From: Gammaproteobacteria bacterium
GTDB taxonomy: Bacteria > Pseudomonadota > Gammaproteobacteria > HK1
Direction: 5' to 3'
NCBI GenBank assembly: GCA_022823045.1
Contig: JAJDXW010000054.1
Location: forward strand, 1-34,182
DNA length: 34,182 nt
A model generated the notes under the pieces. It was not told where the DNA came from. It did not search any database and saw nothing but the letters and a program-made list of their open reading frames with translations. Below are positions 24,112 through 32,107 of this stretch, in pieces. The position numbers and the translations under genes are program-made. Numbering within the stretch: the first letter of the stretch is position 1; each line of letters starts with the position of its first letter.

Positions 24112-25917
24112 TCAGGCCGTGGGATCGGGAGCTCCGGTACCGACCGGCGGGGCGGGGGTGCGGACGCGGATGCCGAGCTCACGGAGCTGGCGCGGCGATG
24201 CGCCGGTGGGGGCGTCGGTCAGGGGACAGTGGGCGGTCTGGGTCTTGGGGAAGGCGATCACGTCGCGGATGGACTCCGCGCCCGCGAGCAGCATCACGAT
24301 GCGATCGAGCCCGAAGGCGATTCCGCCGTGCGGCGGGCACCCGTACCGGAGCGATTCGAGGAGGAAGCCGAACTTCTCCTCGGCCTCCTCCTCCCCGATC
24401 CCGAGCACCCGGAACGCGGCCTGCTGCATCTCCGGGCGGTGGATGCGCACCGAGCCGCCGCCGAGCTCGTGGCCGTTGACGACGAGGTCGTAGGCCTTCG
24501 AGAGGCAGTCCCCGGGGGCGAACCGCAGGGTCTCGGGGTCGTCGGTCGTCGGTGCGGTGAAAGGATGGTGGAGCGGTGACCAGCGCTTTTCGCGCTCGTC
24601 CCACTCGAACATCGGGAAATCGACCACCCAGAGCGCTTCCCATCCGTCGCGGACGAGCCCCTCGTCCCGGCCGAGCCGCACGCGGAGCGCGCCGAGCGAA
24701 TCGTTGACCACCCGAGCCAAGTCCGCACCGAAGAAGATGAGGTCCCCGTCCTCGGCCCCCGTCCGCTCGACGATCCCGGCGACCGCCGCGTCGTCGAGGA
24801 ACTTGACGATGGGGGACTGCAATCCCTCGCGGCCGGCCCGCGCGTCGTTCACCCGGATCCAGGCGAGCCCCTTGGCTCCGTACTGGGCGACGAACTCGGT
24901 GTAGCCGTCGATCCGCGAGCGCGGGATCGCCCCGCCCGCCGGGACCCGGAGCGCGGCCACCCGTCCCCGCGGGTTGCGGGCCGGACCCGCGAACACCTTG
25001 AACTCGCAGTCGCGAACGAGGTCCGCGACCTCCACGAGCTCGAGCCCGATGCGAAGGTCGGGCCGGTCCGTCCCGAAACGCTCCACCGCCTCGCTCCAGG
25101 TGAGGCGGGGCAGCGGGTCGGGCAACTCGACGCCGGCCGCCCGCGCGAAGAGGTCGCGCACCATTCCTTCCATGAGGGCGAGGAACCGGTCCATCTCCAG
25201 GAACGAGGTCTCGATGTCGATCTGGGTGAACTCCGGCTGCCGGTCGGCGCGCAGGTCCTCGTCCCGGAAGCAGCGGACGATCTGGTAGTACCGCTCGACC
25301 CCCGACATCATGAGGAGCTGCTTGAAGAGCTGCGGCGACTGCGGGAGGGCGAAGAAGCGCCCCGGCTGGGTGCGGCTCGGGACGAGGTAGTCCCGCGCCC
25401 CCTCGGGGGTCGCCTTGGTAAGCATCGGGGTCTCGACGTCGAGGAATCCGTGGGAATCGAGATACGCCCGCACGGTCCGCGTCACCTCGCTTCGCAGCCG
25501 CAGGTTCTCGTGCATGCGGGGCCGGCGCAGGTCCACGTAGCGGTAACGGAGCCGGGTCTCCTCGTTGACCCCCTCGTCGTCGAGCTGGAACGGGGGGGTG
25601 CGGGATTCGTTCAGGACCTCGATGGTCTTCGCGAGCACCTCCACCCGGCCGGTGGCGAGCTCGGGGTTCTCGGTGCCCTCGGGCCGGAAGCGCACCCTCC
25701 CTTCGACCCGGAGCACGTACTCGCTCCGCGCCCGGTCGGCAAGTGCGAACGCTTCCGGGGTGTCCGGGTCGATGACGACCTGGAGGAGTCCCGAGCGGTC
25801 CCGGAGATCGATGAAGATGACCCCGCCGTGGTCGCGGCGGCGGTGCAGCCAGCCGCACACCGCAACCGGCTCGCCGTCGAGCCGCTCGGTGACTTCCCCG
25901 CAGAAGTGTGTTCGCAC
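24112..25917 (-). CDS. aspS: Aspartyl-tRNA synthetase, bacterial type
   Basis: The frame is open far upstream, but the family start RTHFCGEV fixes the start at GTG 25917, with AAGGGA eight bases before it, giving 601 residues. Domains in order: the OB-fold anticodon domain ([20 protein letters not shown]), class II motif 1 region ([20 protein letters not shown]), motif 2 ([20 protein letters not shown]), the bacterial GAD insertion in the middle, and motif 3 ([15 protein letters not shown]). The anticodon-domain HRRRDHGG carries the histidine that, in Pseudomonas-type enzymes, goes with relaxed tRNA recognition, so it may charge both tRNA-Asp and tRNA-Asn for later amidation by GatCAB. mtfA lies 284 bases upstream on the same strand. 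Confidence 0.96.
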   Translation of the reverse strand: MRTHFCGEVTERLDGEPVAVCGWLHRRRDHGGVIFIDLRDRSGLLQVVIDPDTPEAFALADRARSEYVLRVEGRVRFRPEGTENPELATGRVEVLAKTIEVLNESRTPPFQLDDEGVNEETRLRYRYVDLRRPRMHENLRLRSEVTRTVRAYLDSHGFLDVETPMLTKATPEGARDYLVPSRTQPGRFFALPQSPQLFKQLLMMSGVERYYQIVRCFRDEDLRADRQPEFTQIDIETSFLEMDRFLALMEGMVRDLFARAAGVELPDPLPRLTWSEAVERFGTDRPDLRIGLELVEVADLVRDCEFKVFAGPARNPRGRVAALRVPAGGAIPRSRIDGYTEFVAQYGAKGLAWIRVNDARAGREGLQSPIVKFLDDAAVAGIVERTGAEDGDLIFFGADLARVVNDSLGALRVRLGRDEGLVRDGWEALWVVDFPMFEWDEREKRWSPLHHPFTAPTTDDPETLRFAPGDCLSKAYDLVVNGHELGGGSVRIHRPEMQQAAFRVLGIGEEEAEEKFGFLLESLRYGCPPHGGIAFGLDRIVMLLAGAESIRDVIAFPKTQTAHCPLTDAPTGASPRQLRELGIRVRTPAPPVGTGAPDPTA

Positions 25918-26064
25918 GTCGAGTTCCCTTGACTGAATCGGATGATTGCGCCGGACCGGGGCTTGAGGCGGCCGCCGATCGACGATCCGCCCGCCCCGGG
26001 AGCGGTGTCGCGTCCGGGCCCGACCCCCGCTCCGCGTGGAGCGTTCCCCGGCCCCCGGACGAAC

Positions 26065-26084
26065 CGCGCGCACCAAAGCGCGCG
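26065..26084. repeat. GC-only hairpin between mtfA and aspS
   Basis: CGCGCGC (26065-26071) and GCGCGCG (26078-26084) form a perfect seven-base stem with the loop ACCAAA. It lies in the 284-base gap between mtfA and aspS (25918-26201), which otherwise shows no gene. It may end mtfA transcription or structure the aspS leader; no T-run is present. Confidence 0.3.
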
Positions 26085-26201
26085 CCAGCAAACCGGCCCG
26101 TGATCCGGGGGCGGAAACGCGCCGAGGGAGGCGTGAGCGCCGATGCGCGCACCCCCGAGGCCGCGAGGGGCGCGATTGTAGCGCGTAGCGCCGGCCGGGA
26201 A

Positions 26202-26993
26202 TCAGGTTCGGGGCGGGTGACCGCCCTCCTGCGTCGAGCGACCGCGCCGGAACCGCTCGAGGCGGGCGAGCGAGTCCTGGCGATAGAAGCCGCGGAGATG
26301 GAAGTAGACGGCGGGGTACGCGGCGGCGAGCGCCCCGGGCGTCTCGAAGAAGCACTCGCTCGCCACCGCGAAGAACTCCCCGGGCTCCTCCGCCGCGTAG
26401 TCGTCGATGGGCGGCGTCTCGCCCGCCTCGATGCGGCGGTTCAGGTCCTCGAACGCGGCCCCAAAGTCCCGAGCCCACACGGCCGCGTCCATCCCCCGGT
26501 GAAGCGGGGGCCGGCCGTTCGCGTCGCCGTCGAGCATGTCGAGCTTGTGCGCCATCTCGTGGATGACGACGTTGTAGCCGTCGCCGCACCCCGAGGCCTC
26601 CACGTCCTCGAGGGAGAGGACGACCGGACCGCCGAGCCACGATTCCCCACTTCGCTCCTCCTCCCATCGATGCTCGACGCCCGCGTCGTCCACCTCGTGC
26701 CCGCGCGAAACGAAGCCCGCGGGATAGACCACCACCGTCCGCCAGGATCGGTAGGCGTCGAGCCCGAGGGCGAGGATCGGCAGGCACGCCTGGACCGCGA
26801 TGACCGCGACGTCGACCGCGCCGAGCGTCTGTCCGAGCACCGGCTCGATGGACTTTCCGGCCATGAAGCGCACCGCGAGGTCGCGAAGGCGGGCCCGCTC
26901 ATCCTCTTCGAGGGGGTCGAGGATCGGGAGGCGGTCGAGCACCGCCGCCCAGTCGGCGTCGTCGATCCGTCTCGCACGGCGATGCGGCCACAT
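26202..26993 (-). CDS. mtfA: MtfA-like zinc metallopeptidase (M90 family)
   Basis: ATG 26993 gives 263 residues, the normal MtfA size; the longer frame upstream is low-complexity and non-homologous. The zinc site is [15 protein letters not shown] with H145, E146 and H149, and a distal [11 protein letters not shown] segment supplies a further family motif. The hydrophobic stretch [19 protein letters not shown] is a normal part of this fold. In E. coli, MtfA is a cytoplasmic peptidase that binds the glucose repressor Mlc and so affects ptsG. No mlc or pts gene lies here, so the partner is unknown. A perfect inverted repeat sits 21-37 bases before the start and may control it. Confidence 0.9.
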   Translation of the reverse strand: MWPHRRARRIDDADWAAVLDRLPILDPLEEDERARLRDLAVRFMAGKSIEPVLGQTLGAVDVAVIAVQACLPILALGLDAYRSWRTVVVYPAGFVSRGHEVDDAGVEHRWEEERSGESWLGGPVVLSLEDVEASGCGDGYNVVIHEMAHKLDMLDGDANGRPPLHRGMDAAVWARDFGAAFEDLNRRIEAGETPPIDDYAAEEPGEFFAVASECFFETPGALAAAYPAVYFHLRGFYRQDSLARLERFRRGRSTQEGGHPPRT

Positions 26994-27327
26994 CGCGGTC
27001 TCCCGCCCTCCTGCGTGTCCGGCGGACACGATACCCGACCCTCTCCGGGGGTCTCCACCACCCAAGGGAACGCGACTCGCGGGCGGCTTCGGCCGGAGCG
27101 TGCGAACCTCGCCTTCGCCGACCCGGGTTCGATGCGCGAAGACCAACCGCCCCGGGCGGTGGGGCCGAACCGGGTCGCCCGCCGAATCACGTGGCCGTGA
27201 GCGATGATGACCAGTATCCTCCTCCCGATCCTTGCCGCCCGTGTGCCGAACATCGCGCGGTTCCTGCCGGGACCCCTCGGTCTCTCCCGACGAACCGGCG
27301 CCGAACCCCTTCGAAGGAGAAGCGAGC
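26994..27327. other. Divergent region between mtfA and the hydantoinase gene
   Basis: This 334-base region carries the possible operator at 27014-27030 and, at its right end, the ribosome site AAGGAGA (27314-27320) for the hydantoinase gene. Apart from these I see no gene and no clear promoter pair. Confidence 0.45.
27014..27030. promoter_or_regulatory. Inverted repeat at the mtfA start, possible operator
   Basis: CGTGTCC-GGC-GGACACG is a perfect seven-base inverted repeat with a three-base centre, 21-37 bases upstream of the mtfA ATG and in the divergent region shared with the hydantoinase gene. Size and symmetry fit a dimeric repressor site. The regulator is unknown. Confidence 0.4.
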
Positions 27328-28770
27328 ATGAGTGAATTCGACGTCATCGTCCGCGGCGGGCGCGTCGCGACCGCGGCCGACGTGGTGGAATGCGACATCG
27401 GGATCCGCGACGGGCGAATCGCCGCGCTCGCGGACGGCCTCGAAGGCGCCGGCCGGGTCATCGACGCAACGGGCCGCAACGTGACTCCGGGCGGGGTGGA
27501 CGCACACTGCCACCTCGACCAGCGCTCGCTCGACGGCTCGGTGTGCGCGGACGACTTCTACTCCGGAACCCGTTCCGCCGCCGCCGGCGGGACCACCACC
27601 GTCATCCCGTTCGCCATCCAGTTCCGGGGCGAGAGCCTCCGGTGGGCGGTGGACGACTACCACCGGCGCGCCGACGGCCGCGCCGTCGTCGACTACGCCT
27701 TCCACCTCATCGTGACCGACCCGAACCCGCAGGTCTGCGGCCAGGAGCTCCCCGCCCTCGTCCGCGACGGCTACTCCTCGCTCAAGATCTACATGACGTA
27801 CGACGATCTCAAGCTCGACGACGGCCAGATCCTGGAGGTGCTGGCCGCGGCGCGCCGCACGGGCGGGATGGTCATGGTGCACGCGGAGAACGCCGAGTGC
27901 ATCGGGTGGCTCACCGATCGGCTCGAGGAAGCGGGCCGGACCGAGCCCCGCTATCACGCATCCTCGCGCCCCCGCCCGGTCGAGCGGGAGGCGACCCACC
28001 GGGCGATCTCGCTCTCCGAGATCCTCGACGTGCCGATCCTCCTCGTCCACGTTTCGGCCCGCGAGGCGGCGTGGGAGATCCGGCGCGCGCAGAGCCGGGG
28101 CCTCAAGATCTTCGGCGAGACCTGCCCGCAGTACCTGTTCCTCACCGAGGACGATCTCGACCGGCCCGAGTTCGAGGGCGCGAAGTGCATCTGCAGCCCG
28201 CCGCCCCGCGACCGCGAGAACCAGGAGATCATCTGGGACGGGCTCCGCAACGGCACCTTCCAGGTCTTTTCGTCCGACCACTCACCGACGCGCTTCGACG
28301 ATCCGAAGGGGAAGATGGTCCGCGGCACGACGGCCTCCTTCCGGTGGATCCCGAACGGCGTGCCGGGTCTCGAGACCCGACTCCCCCTGCTCTACTCCGA
28401 AGGAGTCGGCAAGGGGCGTATCGACCTCACCACGTTCGTCGCCCTCACCGCGGCCAATCCGGCCAAGATCTACGGCCTCCATCCGCGCAAGGGGACCATC
28501 GCGGTCGGGGCGGACGCCGACATCGTGGTCTGGGACGACGAGCGCGAAGTGACGATCCGGAACGAGCTTCTCCACCACGACGTCGACTACACCCCGTACG
28601 AAGGAATGCGCATCCGGGGCTGGCCGGGCACGGTGCTCTCCCGCGGGGAGGTCGTCTGGGACGGGGAGAAGGTGTCCGACGCGGCGGGCCGCGGCGCCTT
28701 CCTTCCGTGCGACCGGCCCGAGGCGGCGGCGCCGCTCGGGCGGACGGTGGTGACGGAGCTCGAAGCCTGA
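27328..28770 (+). CDS. Dihydropyrimidinase/D-hydantoinase (cyclic amidohydrolase)
   Basis: The ATG follows AAGGAGA with seven bases of spacing; the product is 480 residues, the family norm. It is a TIM-barrel amidohydrolase with metal ligands H60 and H62 (DAHCHLDQ), a carboxylated lysine K153 (SLKIYMTYDD), H185 (VHAENAE), H241 (LLVHVSARE) and D317 (SSDHSPTRFDDPKG). The reaction is ring opening of 5,6-dihydropyrimidines or 5-substituted hydantoins without ATP. It is thus a second, mechanistically different hydantoin-type enzyme besides HyuAB. No beta-ureidopropionase or carbamoylase gene is beside it, so I cannot say which ring it opens. It stands alone, convergent with the GST gene. Confidence 0.93.
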   Translation: MSEFDVIVRGGRVATAADVVECDIGIRDGRIAALADGLEGAGRVIDATGRNVTPGGVDAHCHLDQRSLDGSVCADDFYSGTRSAAAGGTTTVIPFAIQFRGESLRWAVDDYHRRADGRAVVDYAFHLIVTDPNPQVCGQELPALVRDGYSSLKIYMTYDDLKLDDGQILEVLAAARRTGGMVMVHAENAECIGWLTDRLEEAGRTEPRYHASSRPRPVEREATHRAISLSEILDVPILLVHVSAREAAWEIRRAQSRGLKIFGETCPQYLFLTEDDLDRPEFEGAKCICSPPPRDRENQEIIWDGLRNGTFQVFSSDHSPTRFDDPKGKMVRGTTASFRWIPNGVPGLETRLPLLYSEGVGKGRIDLTTFVALTAANPAKIYGLHPRKGTIAVGADADIVVWDDEREVTIRNELLHHDVDYTPYEGMRIRGWPGTVLSRGEVVWDGEKVSDAAGRGAFLPCDRPEAAAPLGRTVVTELEA

Positions 28771-28913
28771 CCGGGCTATCCGGGCGGTCTCGCTCATCGC
28801 GCGGGTGCGCCGCCTCGAGCCGGCGAGCACCGCGGAAGTCTCCGTCCGGCGCCCGGGAACGGTCCGGCCGCGTCGTCGCCCCGTGTCTTTCGTGGCGGCC
28901 GGCGCATCGCGCG

Positions 28914-28937
28914 CCCGCTCCCGCCTGGCGGGGCGGG
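28914..28937. terminator. Strong GC hairpin between convergent genes
   Basis: Bases 28914-28918 and 28920-28925 (CCCGC, CCCGCC) pair with GGCGGGGCGGG (28927-28937), giving an 11-pair stem with one bulged T at 28919 and a tiny loop. It lies between the convergent ends of the hydantoinase and GST genes, a usual place for a two-way terminator. There is no T-run on either strand. Confidence 0.35.
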
Positions 28938-28957
28938 GCGAGGCAAGGCGGGACGGT

Positions 28958-29665
28958 TCAGGCCTGGCTGCGCTGTCGCCCGCCGAACGAGATCTCCCAG
29001 CTCTCCTCGGAGAAACCGTCCACGATGTCCTCGAGGCGCTCCATGTCCCTCGCCACCGCGGGGCGCGACGCGATCGCGTCGAACCAGCGCTTGACGTGGG
29101 GGAAGCTCTCGATGTCCACCCGCTGGCGATAGGCGAGACGGCACCAGGGAAAGATCGCCATGTCGGCGATGGTGTACTGCTCCGCGGCGACGTACTCGTG
29201 CCCGGCAAGGCGCTTGTCGAGCACCCCGTAGAGCCGGGCCGCCTCGTTGGTATAGCGCTCCTGCGCATAGGGCAGCACCACCGGCCCGTCCGGGCGCATC
29301 GGGGCGTAGGCGTTGAAATGGTGCGCCTGGCCGAGCATCGGACCGAAGCCGCCTATCTGCCACATGAGCCACTGCATCGTCTCCCAGCGCTCCTCCGGCG
29401 ATTCGGGGAGGAAGCGCCCGGTCTTGTCCGCGAGGTAGAGCAGGATGGCTCCCGACTCGAAGAGGGCCAGCTCCCGGCCGCCCGGTCCGTCGTGGTCCAC
29501 GATGACCGGGATCTTGTTGTTGGGGCTGATGCGCAGGAATTCGGGGTCGAACTGGTCGCCGCGGTCGATGCTCACCCACCGGGTGCGGTAGGCGAGGCCG
29601 GTCTCCTCCAGCATGATGTGGATCTTCTGGCCGTTCGGGGTGGCGGCGGTGTAGAGATCGATCAC
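28958..29665 (-). CDS. Glutathione S-transferase, YfcG/nu-class-like
   Basis: A 235-residue GST with a thioredoxin-fold N-terminus: MIDLYTAATPNGQKIHIMLEE, where the TPNG loop replaces a Cys/Ser/Tyr active residue and is typical of YfcG/YghU-type enzymes. NNKIPVIVD, with the cis-proline, and FESGAILLYLADK (the glutathione-binding ESGAI) follow. The helical C-terminal half contains YTIADMAIFPWCRLA. Such enzymes reduce disulfides with glutathione (disulfide-bond oxidoreductase) more than they conjugate it. The start is GTG 29665. The cytoplasmic role is thiol-redox protection. No operon partner is evident. Confidence 0.92.
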   Translation of the reverse strand: MIDLYTAATPNGQKIHIMLEETGLAYRTRWVSIDRGDQFDPEFLRISPNNKIPVIVDHDGPGGRELALFESGAILLYLADKTGRFLPESPEERWETMQWLMWQIGGFGPMLGQAHHFNAYAPMRPDGPVVLPYAQERYTNEAARLYGVLDKRLAGHEYVAAEQYTIADMAIFPWCRLAYRQRVDIESFPHVKRWFDAIASRPAVARDMERLEDIVDGFSEESWEISFGGRQRSQA

Positions 29666-29958
29666 GTCTCGGTCCTCGTGCGGGGGCGGTCGGCAGGCTC
29701 GGACCGACAGCTACCACCAGGAGCGGTGGGTGTCAACGCGTCCGCGTCGATGCGCTCGAACTGGAGCTTGTATCCATGACTTGACAGAAGCGCACGGATC
29801 GCTTGTTGTCGGATTACGCCTTCGGCTAATCCGACACGGCGCCGATACGGCCTCCGCTCAACACCGCCTGCACGTTCGTCAAGCCATAGCGATAAGTCCC
29901 CTCGAATTGCGCGATGCGCGCCGGGGACGGAGCGTTCGGCCGGGTGCTCCGGGGGACG
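29666..29958. other. Gap between GST and DUF924 genes
   Basis: This 293-base stretch on the upstream side of the GST gene contains the palindromic repeat at 29807-29836. No gene is supported here. Confidence 0.45.
29807..29836. repeat. REP-type palindromic intergenic repeat
   Basis: TGTCGGATTA (29807-29816) and TAATCCGACA (29827-29836) are perfect complements. Inside, GCC and GGC continue the stem around TTC, with one unpaired C. The sequence strongly resembles the short palindromes with a GCCTTCGGC tip scattered through many beta- and gammaproteobacterial genomes. It probably folds as a stable hairpin in RNA and may be moved by a RAYT transposase elsewhere in the genome. Confidence 0.7.
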
Positions 29959-30597
29959 TCAGCCGGCCGCGTCGGTCGCCGGCGGCCCCTGACCGAAGCG
30001 CCTGCCGTCCGCGGCGAGATGCGCGAGCTCCGCCGCCGTGCTGTCGCGGCCGAGCACCGCGTTCCGGTGCGGGAACCGGCCGAAGCGGGCGACGGTGTCG
30101 CGGTGGCGCGTCCAGCCCTCGATGCTTCGTTCGACGTAGGCGTGCCAGTCCGAGGCGGCGTGCTGGCGGAGCGCTCGCAGGAGGTCGAGCCCGTGGTCCT
30201 GTTCCGCGACTTCCTCGGAGTGGTGGAACGGGTGGTAGAGCCAGATCCGCGCGACCGGATGCAGATCCCGGTCGAGCCTCCGGTCGATGGCATGGCGGAC
30301 GACCTCGAAGGCGCACCGGTCGCCCGCATAGGCTCCGACCGTGCCGCGATAGAGGTTCCGGGTGAACTGGTCGAGGAGCAGGACCAGGGCGAGCGCGCCC
30401 TCCGGCGTGTCCCGCCAGCCCATGAGCTCGCGCGCGCAGGCGCGCGGCACGAGGTCGCCGAAGCGCGCGCGGATCGCTTCGTCGACCGCCGGACCGCCTT
30501 CGTACCACCAGCCCCGGCAGGCGTCGGCCCGGTCCGGGCTGTCGCGGCTGTCGCTCAGCCAGAAGGCGACGATGTCGGCAATGATGTCGGGGTTCAT
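29959..30597 (-). CDS. DUF924 family protein
   Basis: The start ATG 30597 gives 212 residues beginning MNPDIIADIVAFWLSDSRD, the usual DUF924 opening (FWF/FWL motif). Family motifs LLLDQFTRNLYRGT near residue 75 and LYHPFHHSEEVAEQD near 125 are clear. The family forms an all-helical TPR-like fold and has no established enzymatic role that I know of. A longer open frame upstream covers a heptamer repeat and is not family-like, so it is not used. The gene is divergent from the MetE-like gene at 30770. Confidence 0.9.
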   Translation of the reverse strand: MNPDIIADIVAFWLSDSRDSPDRADACRGWWYEGGPAVDEAIRARFGDLVPRACARELMGWRDTPEGALALVLLLDQFTRNLYRGTVGAYAGDRCAFEVVRHAIDRRLDRDLHPVARIWLYHPFHHSEEVAEQDHGLDLLRALRQHAASDWHAYVERSIEGWTRHRDTVARFGRFPHRNAVLGRDSTAAELAHLAADGRRFGQGPPATDAAG

Positions 30598-30688
30598 GCC
30601 GACATTGTCGCAAACGGCGGGCGAGCGTCGCCTTGCGCGGCGGCGGACGGGGCTTGCCGCTTGGCCTCCACGGCGCGTTCGCGGAGAA

Positions 30689-30730
30689 TGCGCCGTGCGC
30701 CGTGCGCCGTGCGCCATGTGCCAGGTGCCA
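30689..30730. repeat. Heptamer tandem repeat
   Basis: Six consecutive 7-base units lie between the DUF924 and MetE-like genes: TGCGCCG three times, then TGCGCCA, TGTGCCA and GGTGCCA. Units decay towards the MetE-like start, 39 bases further on. This is a short minisatellite that could vary in copy number by slippage. Confidence 0.75.
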
Positions 30731-30769
30731 AGCGCCTCGCCGCTCCGCCTGCAACGGGATCCACGAGTC

Positions 30770-31927
30770 ATGAGCATTCCCACCACGCATGCCGGCAGCC
30801 TGCCCCGCCCACCGGATCTCACCGGCCTCTACGCCCGCCGGGCCCGGGGCGAAGCGGTGGATGCCGGCGCCCTCGCGGCGGCCGGCCGGGAGGCGACGCA
30901 CGGGATCGTCGCCCGGCAGCTCGAGGCCGGCATCACCATCGGCAACAACGGGGAGCAGCAGCGCGAGGGCTTCTTCCTCTACGTGCAGCACCGCATGAGC
31001 GGCTTCGGGGGAAGCTGGAAACGGCCCGGACGCCGGGACGTGTTCCGCTATCCGGGGCTGGTGCGCGAGTACGAGACTTTCCTGCGGGCGCGGGGCGAGG
31101 CGGTCTCCAACATGGAGCCGCCGATGAACCTGGGGGCGGTGCGCTATGTCGACCAGGCGCTCCTCGAAGACGAGTGCGAGACCTTCCGCCGGGCGCTCGA
31201 CGGGGCCGGAGGCGGCTTCGCGCAGCCGTTCATGACCGCGCCTTCGCCCGGCATCGTGGTCTCGGCGATGAAGAGCAGCCACTACGCGGAGCGCGAAGCG
31301 TACCTCGCCGATGTCGCGGAAGCGCTCCGGGTCGAGTACGAGACGGTCGCGGCGCGGGGCTGGCTGTTGCAGATCGATGCGCCCGACCTCGCCATGGAGC
31401 GCCACTTCCTGTTCGCGGACGAACCGTTGCGCGTCTTCCAGGACTGGGTGGAGCTCGTGGTCGCGGCGCTCAACGGCGCCCTTTCGAACGTGCCCCGCGA
31501 GCGCGTGCGGCTGCACGTGTGCTGGGGGAACTACGAAGGGCCGCACGATCTCGATGTCGAGCTCCGCGACGTGCTGCCGATCCTGCTGAAGGCCGATGTC
31601 GGGGGGTTGGTGCTGCCCTTTGCCAACCCGCGTCACCAGCACGAGGTCGAGGAGCTCGGCCGCTGCCCGCTCGCCGCGGACCAGTACCTGGTGGCGGGCG
31701 TCATCGACACCACGACCAACTATGTCGAGCACCCGGAGACGGTCGCCGAACGGCTGGAGCGGGCGGCCCGCGCGGTGGGCGACCCGGCGCGCATCCAGGC
31801 CGGGACCGACTGCGGCTTCGACACCTCCGCCGGTATGGGCCGGGTGCCCGAAGACGTGGTCTGGGCGAAGCTCCGGACGATGGCCGAAGGAGCCAGCATC
31901 GCGAGCGAGCGCCTCGGCCTCGACTGA
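30770..31927 (+). CDS. MetE C-terminal-like (cobalamin-independent methionine synthase family) protein
   Basis: A 385-residue protein matching only the C-terminal catalytic barrel of MetE. It opens with THAGSLPRP, the characteristic start of stand-alone family members, and has MEPPMN, the metal-site candidates HVCWGNYEGPHD and GTDCGFDTSAG, and a DLEVELRD-like segment. Full MetE is about 750 residues, so this is a short paralogue and may use a methyl donor or acceptor other than methyl-folate and homocysteine. ATG 30770 lacks a strong ribosome site. The last 11 codons and stop are echoed imperfectly about 75 bases downstream, hinting at a lost tandem copy. Confidence 0.85.
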   Translation: MSIPTTHAGSLPRPPDLTGLYARRARGEAVDAGALAAAGREATHGIVARQLEAGITIGNNGEQQREGFFLYVQHRMSGFGGSWKRPGRRDVFRYPGLVREYETFLRARGEAVSNMEPPMNLGAVRYVDQALLEDECETFRRALDGAGGGFAQPFMTAPSPGIVVSAMKSSHYAEREAYLADVAEALRVEYETVAARGWLLQIDAPDLAMERHFLFADEPLRVFQDWVELVVAALNGALSNVPRERVRLHVCWGNYEGPHDLDVELRDVLPILLKADVGGLVLPFANPRHQHEVEELGRCPLAADQYLVAGVIDTTTNYVEHPETVAERLERAARAVGDPARIQAGTDCGFDTSAGMGRVPEDVVWAKLRTMAEGASIASERLGLD

Positions 31928-31971
31928 AACCGTTCGACCCCGATCGTGGTTCTCGTCGCGCAGACGTCCGT

Positions 31972-32005
31972 GTCGCGAGCCGCCACCTGGGCCTCGACTG
32001 ATACC
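31972..32005 (+). repeat. Imperfect duplicate of the MetE-like gene's 3' end
   Basis: The segment TCGCGAGC...CCT.GGCCTCGACTGA..ACC at the end of the MetE-like gene (about 31898-31931) recurs at 31972-32005 with several mismatches, including the final GLD-stop codons. The bases before it do not continue the similarity clearly. It may be the remnant of a second tandem gene copy. Confidence 0.45.
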
Positions 32006-32107
32006 CCCTGACCCCGCGCCCCGATCCGCCTGTTGGACCGGCATGCTCCCGTCGCGCCGGGTGCAGCCGGAAGGGGCCACGACTGCGCCCGGTAGAGCGC
32101 CTGCGCC

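Noticed and set aside
29781-29809. Perfect TTGACA as a plus-strand promoter
   Set aside because: With 17-base spacing the -10 would be TGTTGT, a poor match, and no plus-strand gene follows for almost 1 kb.
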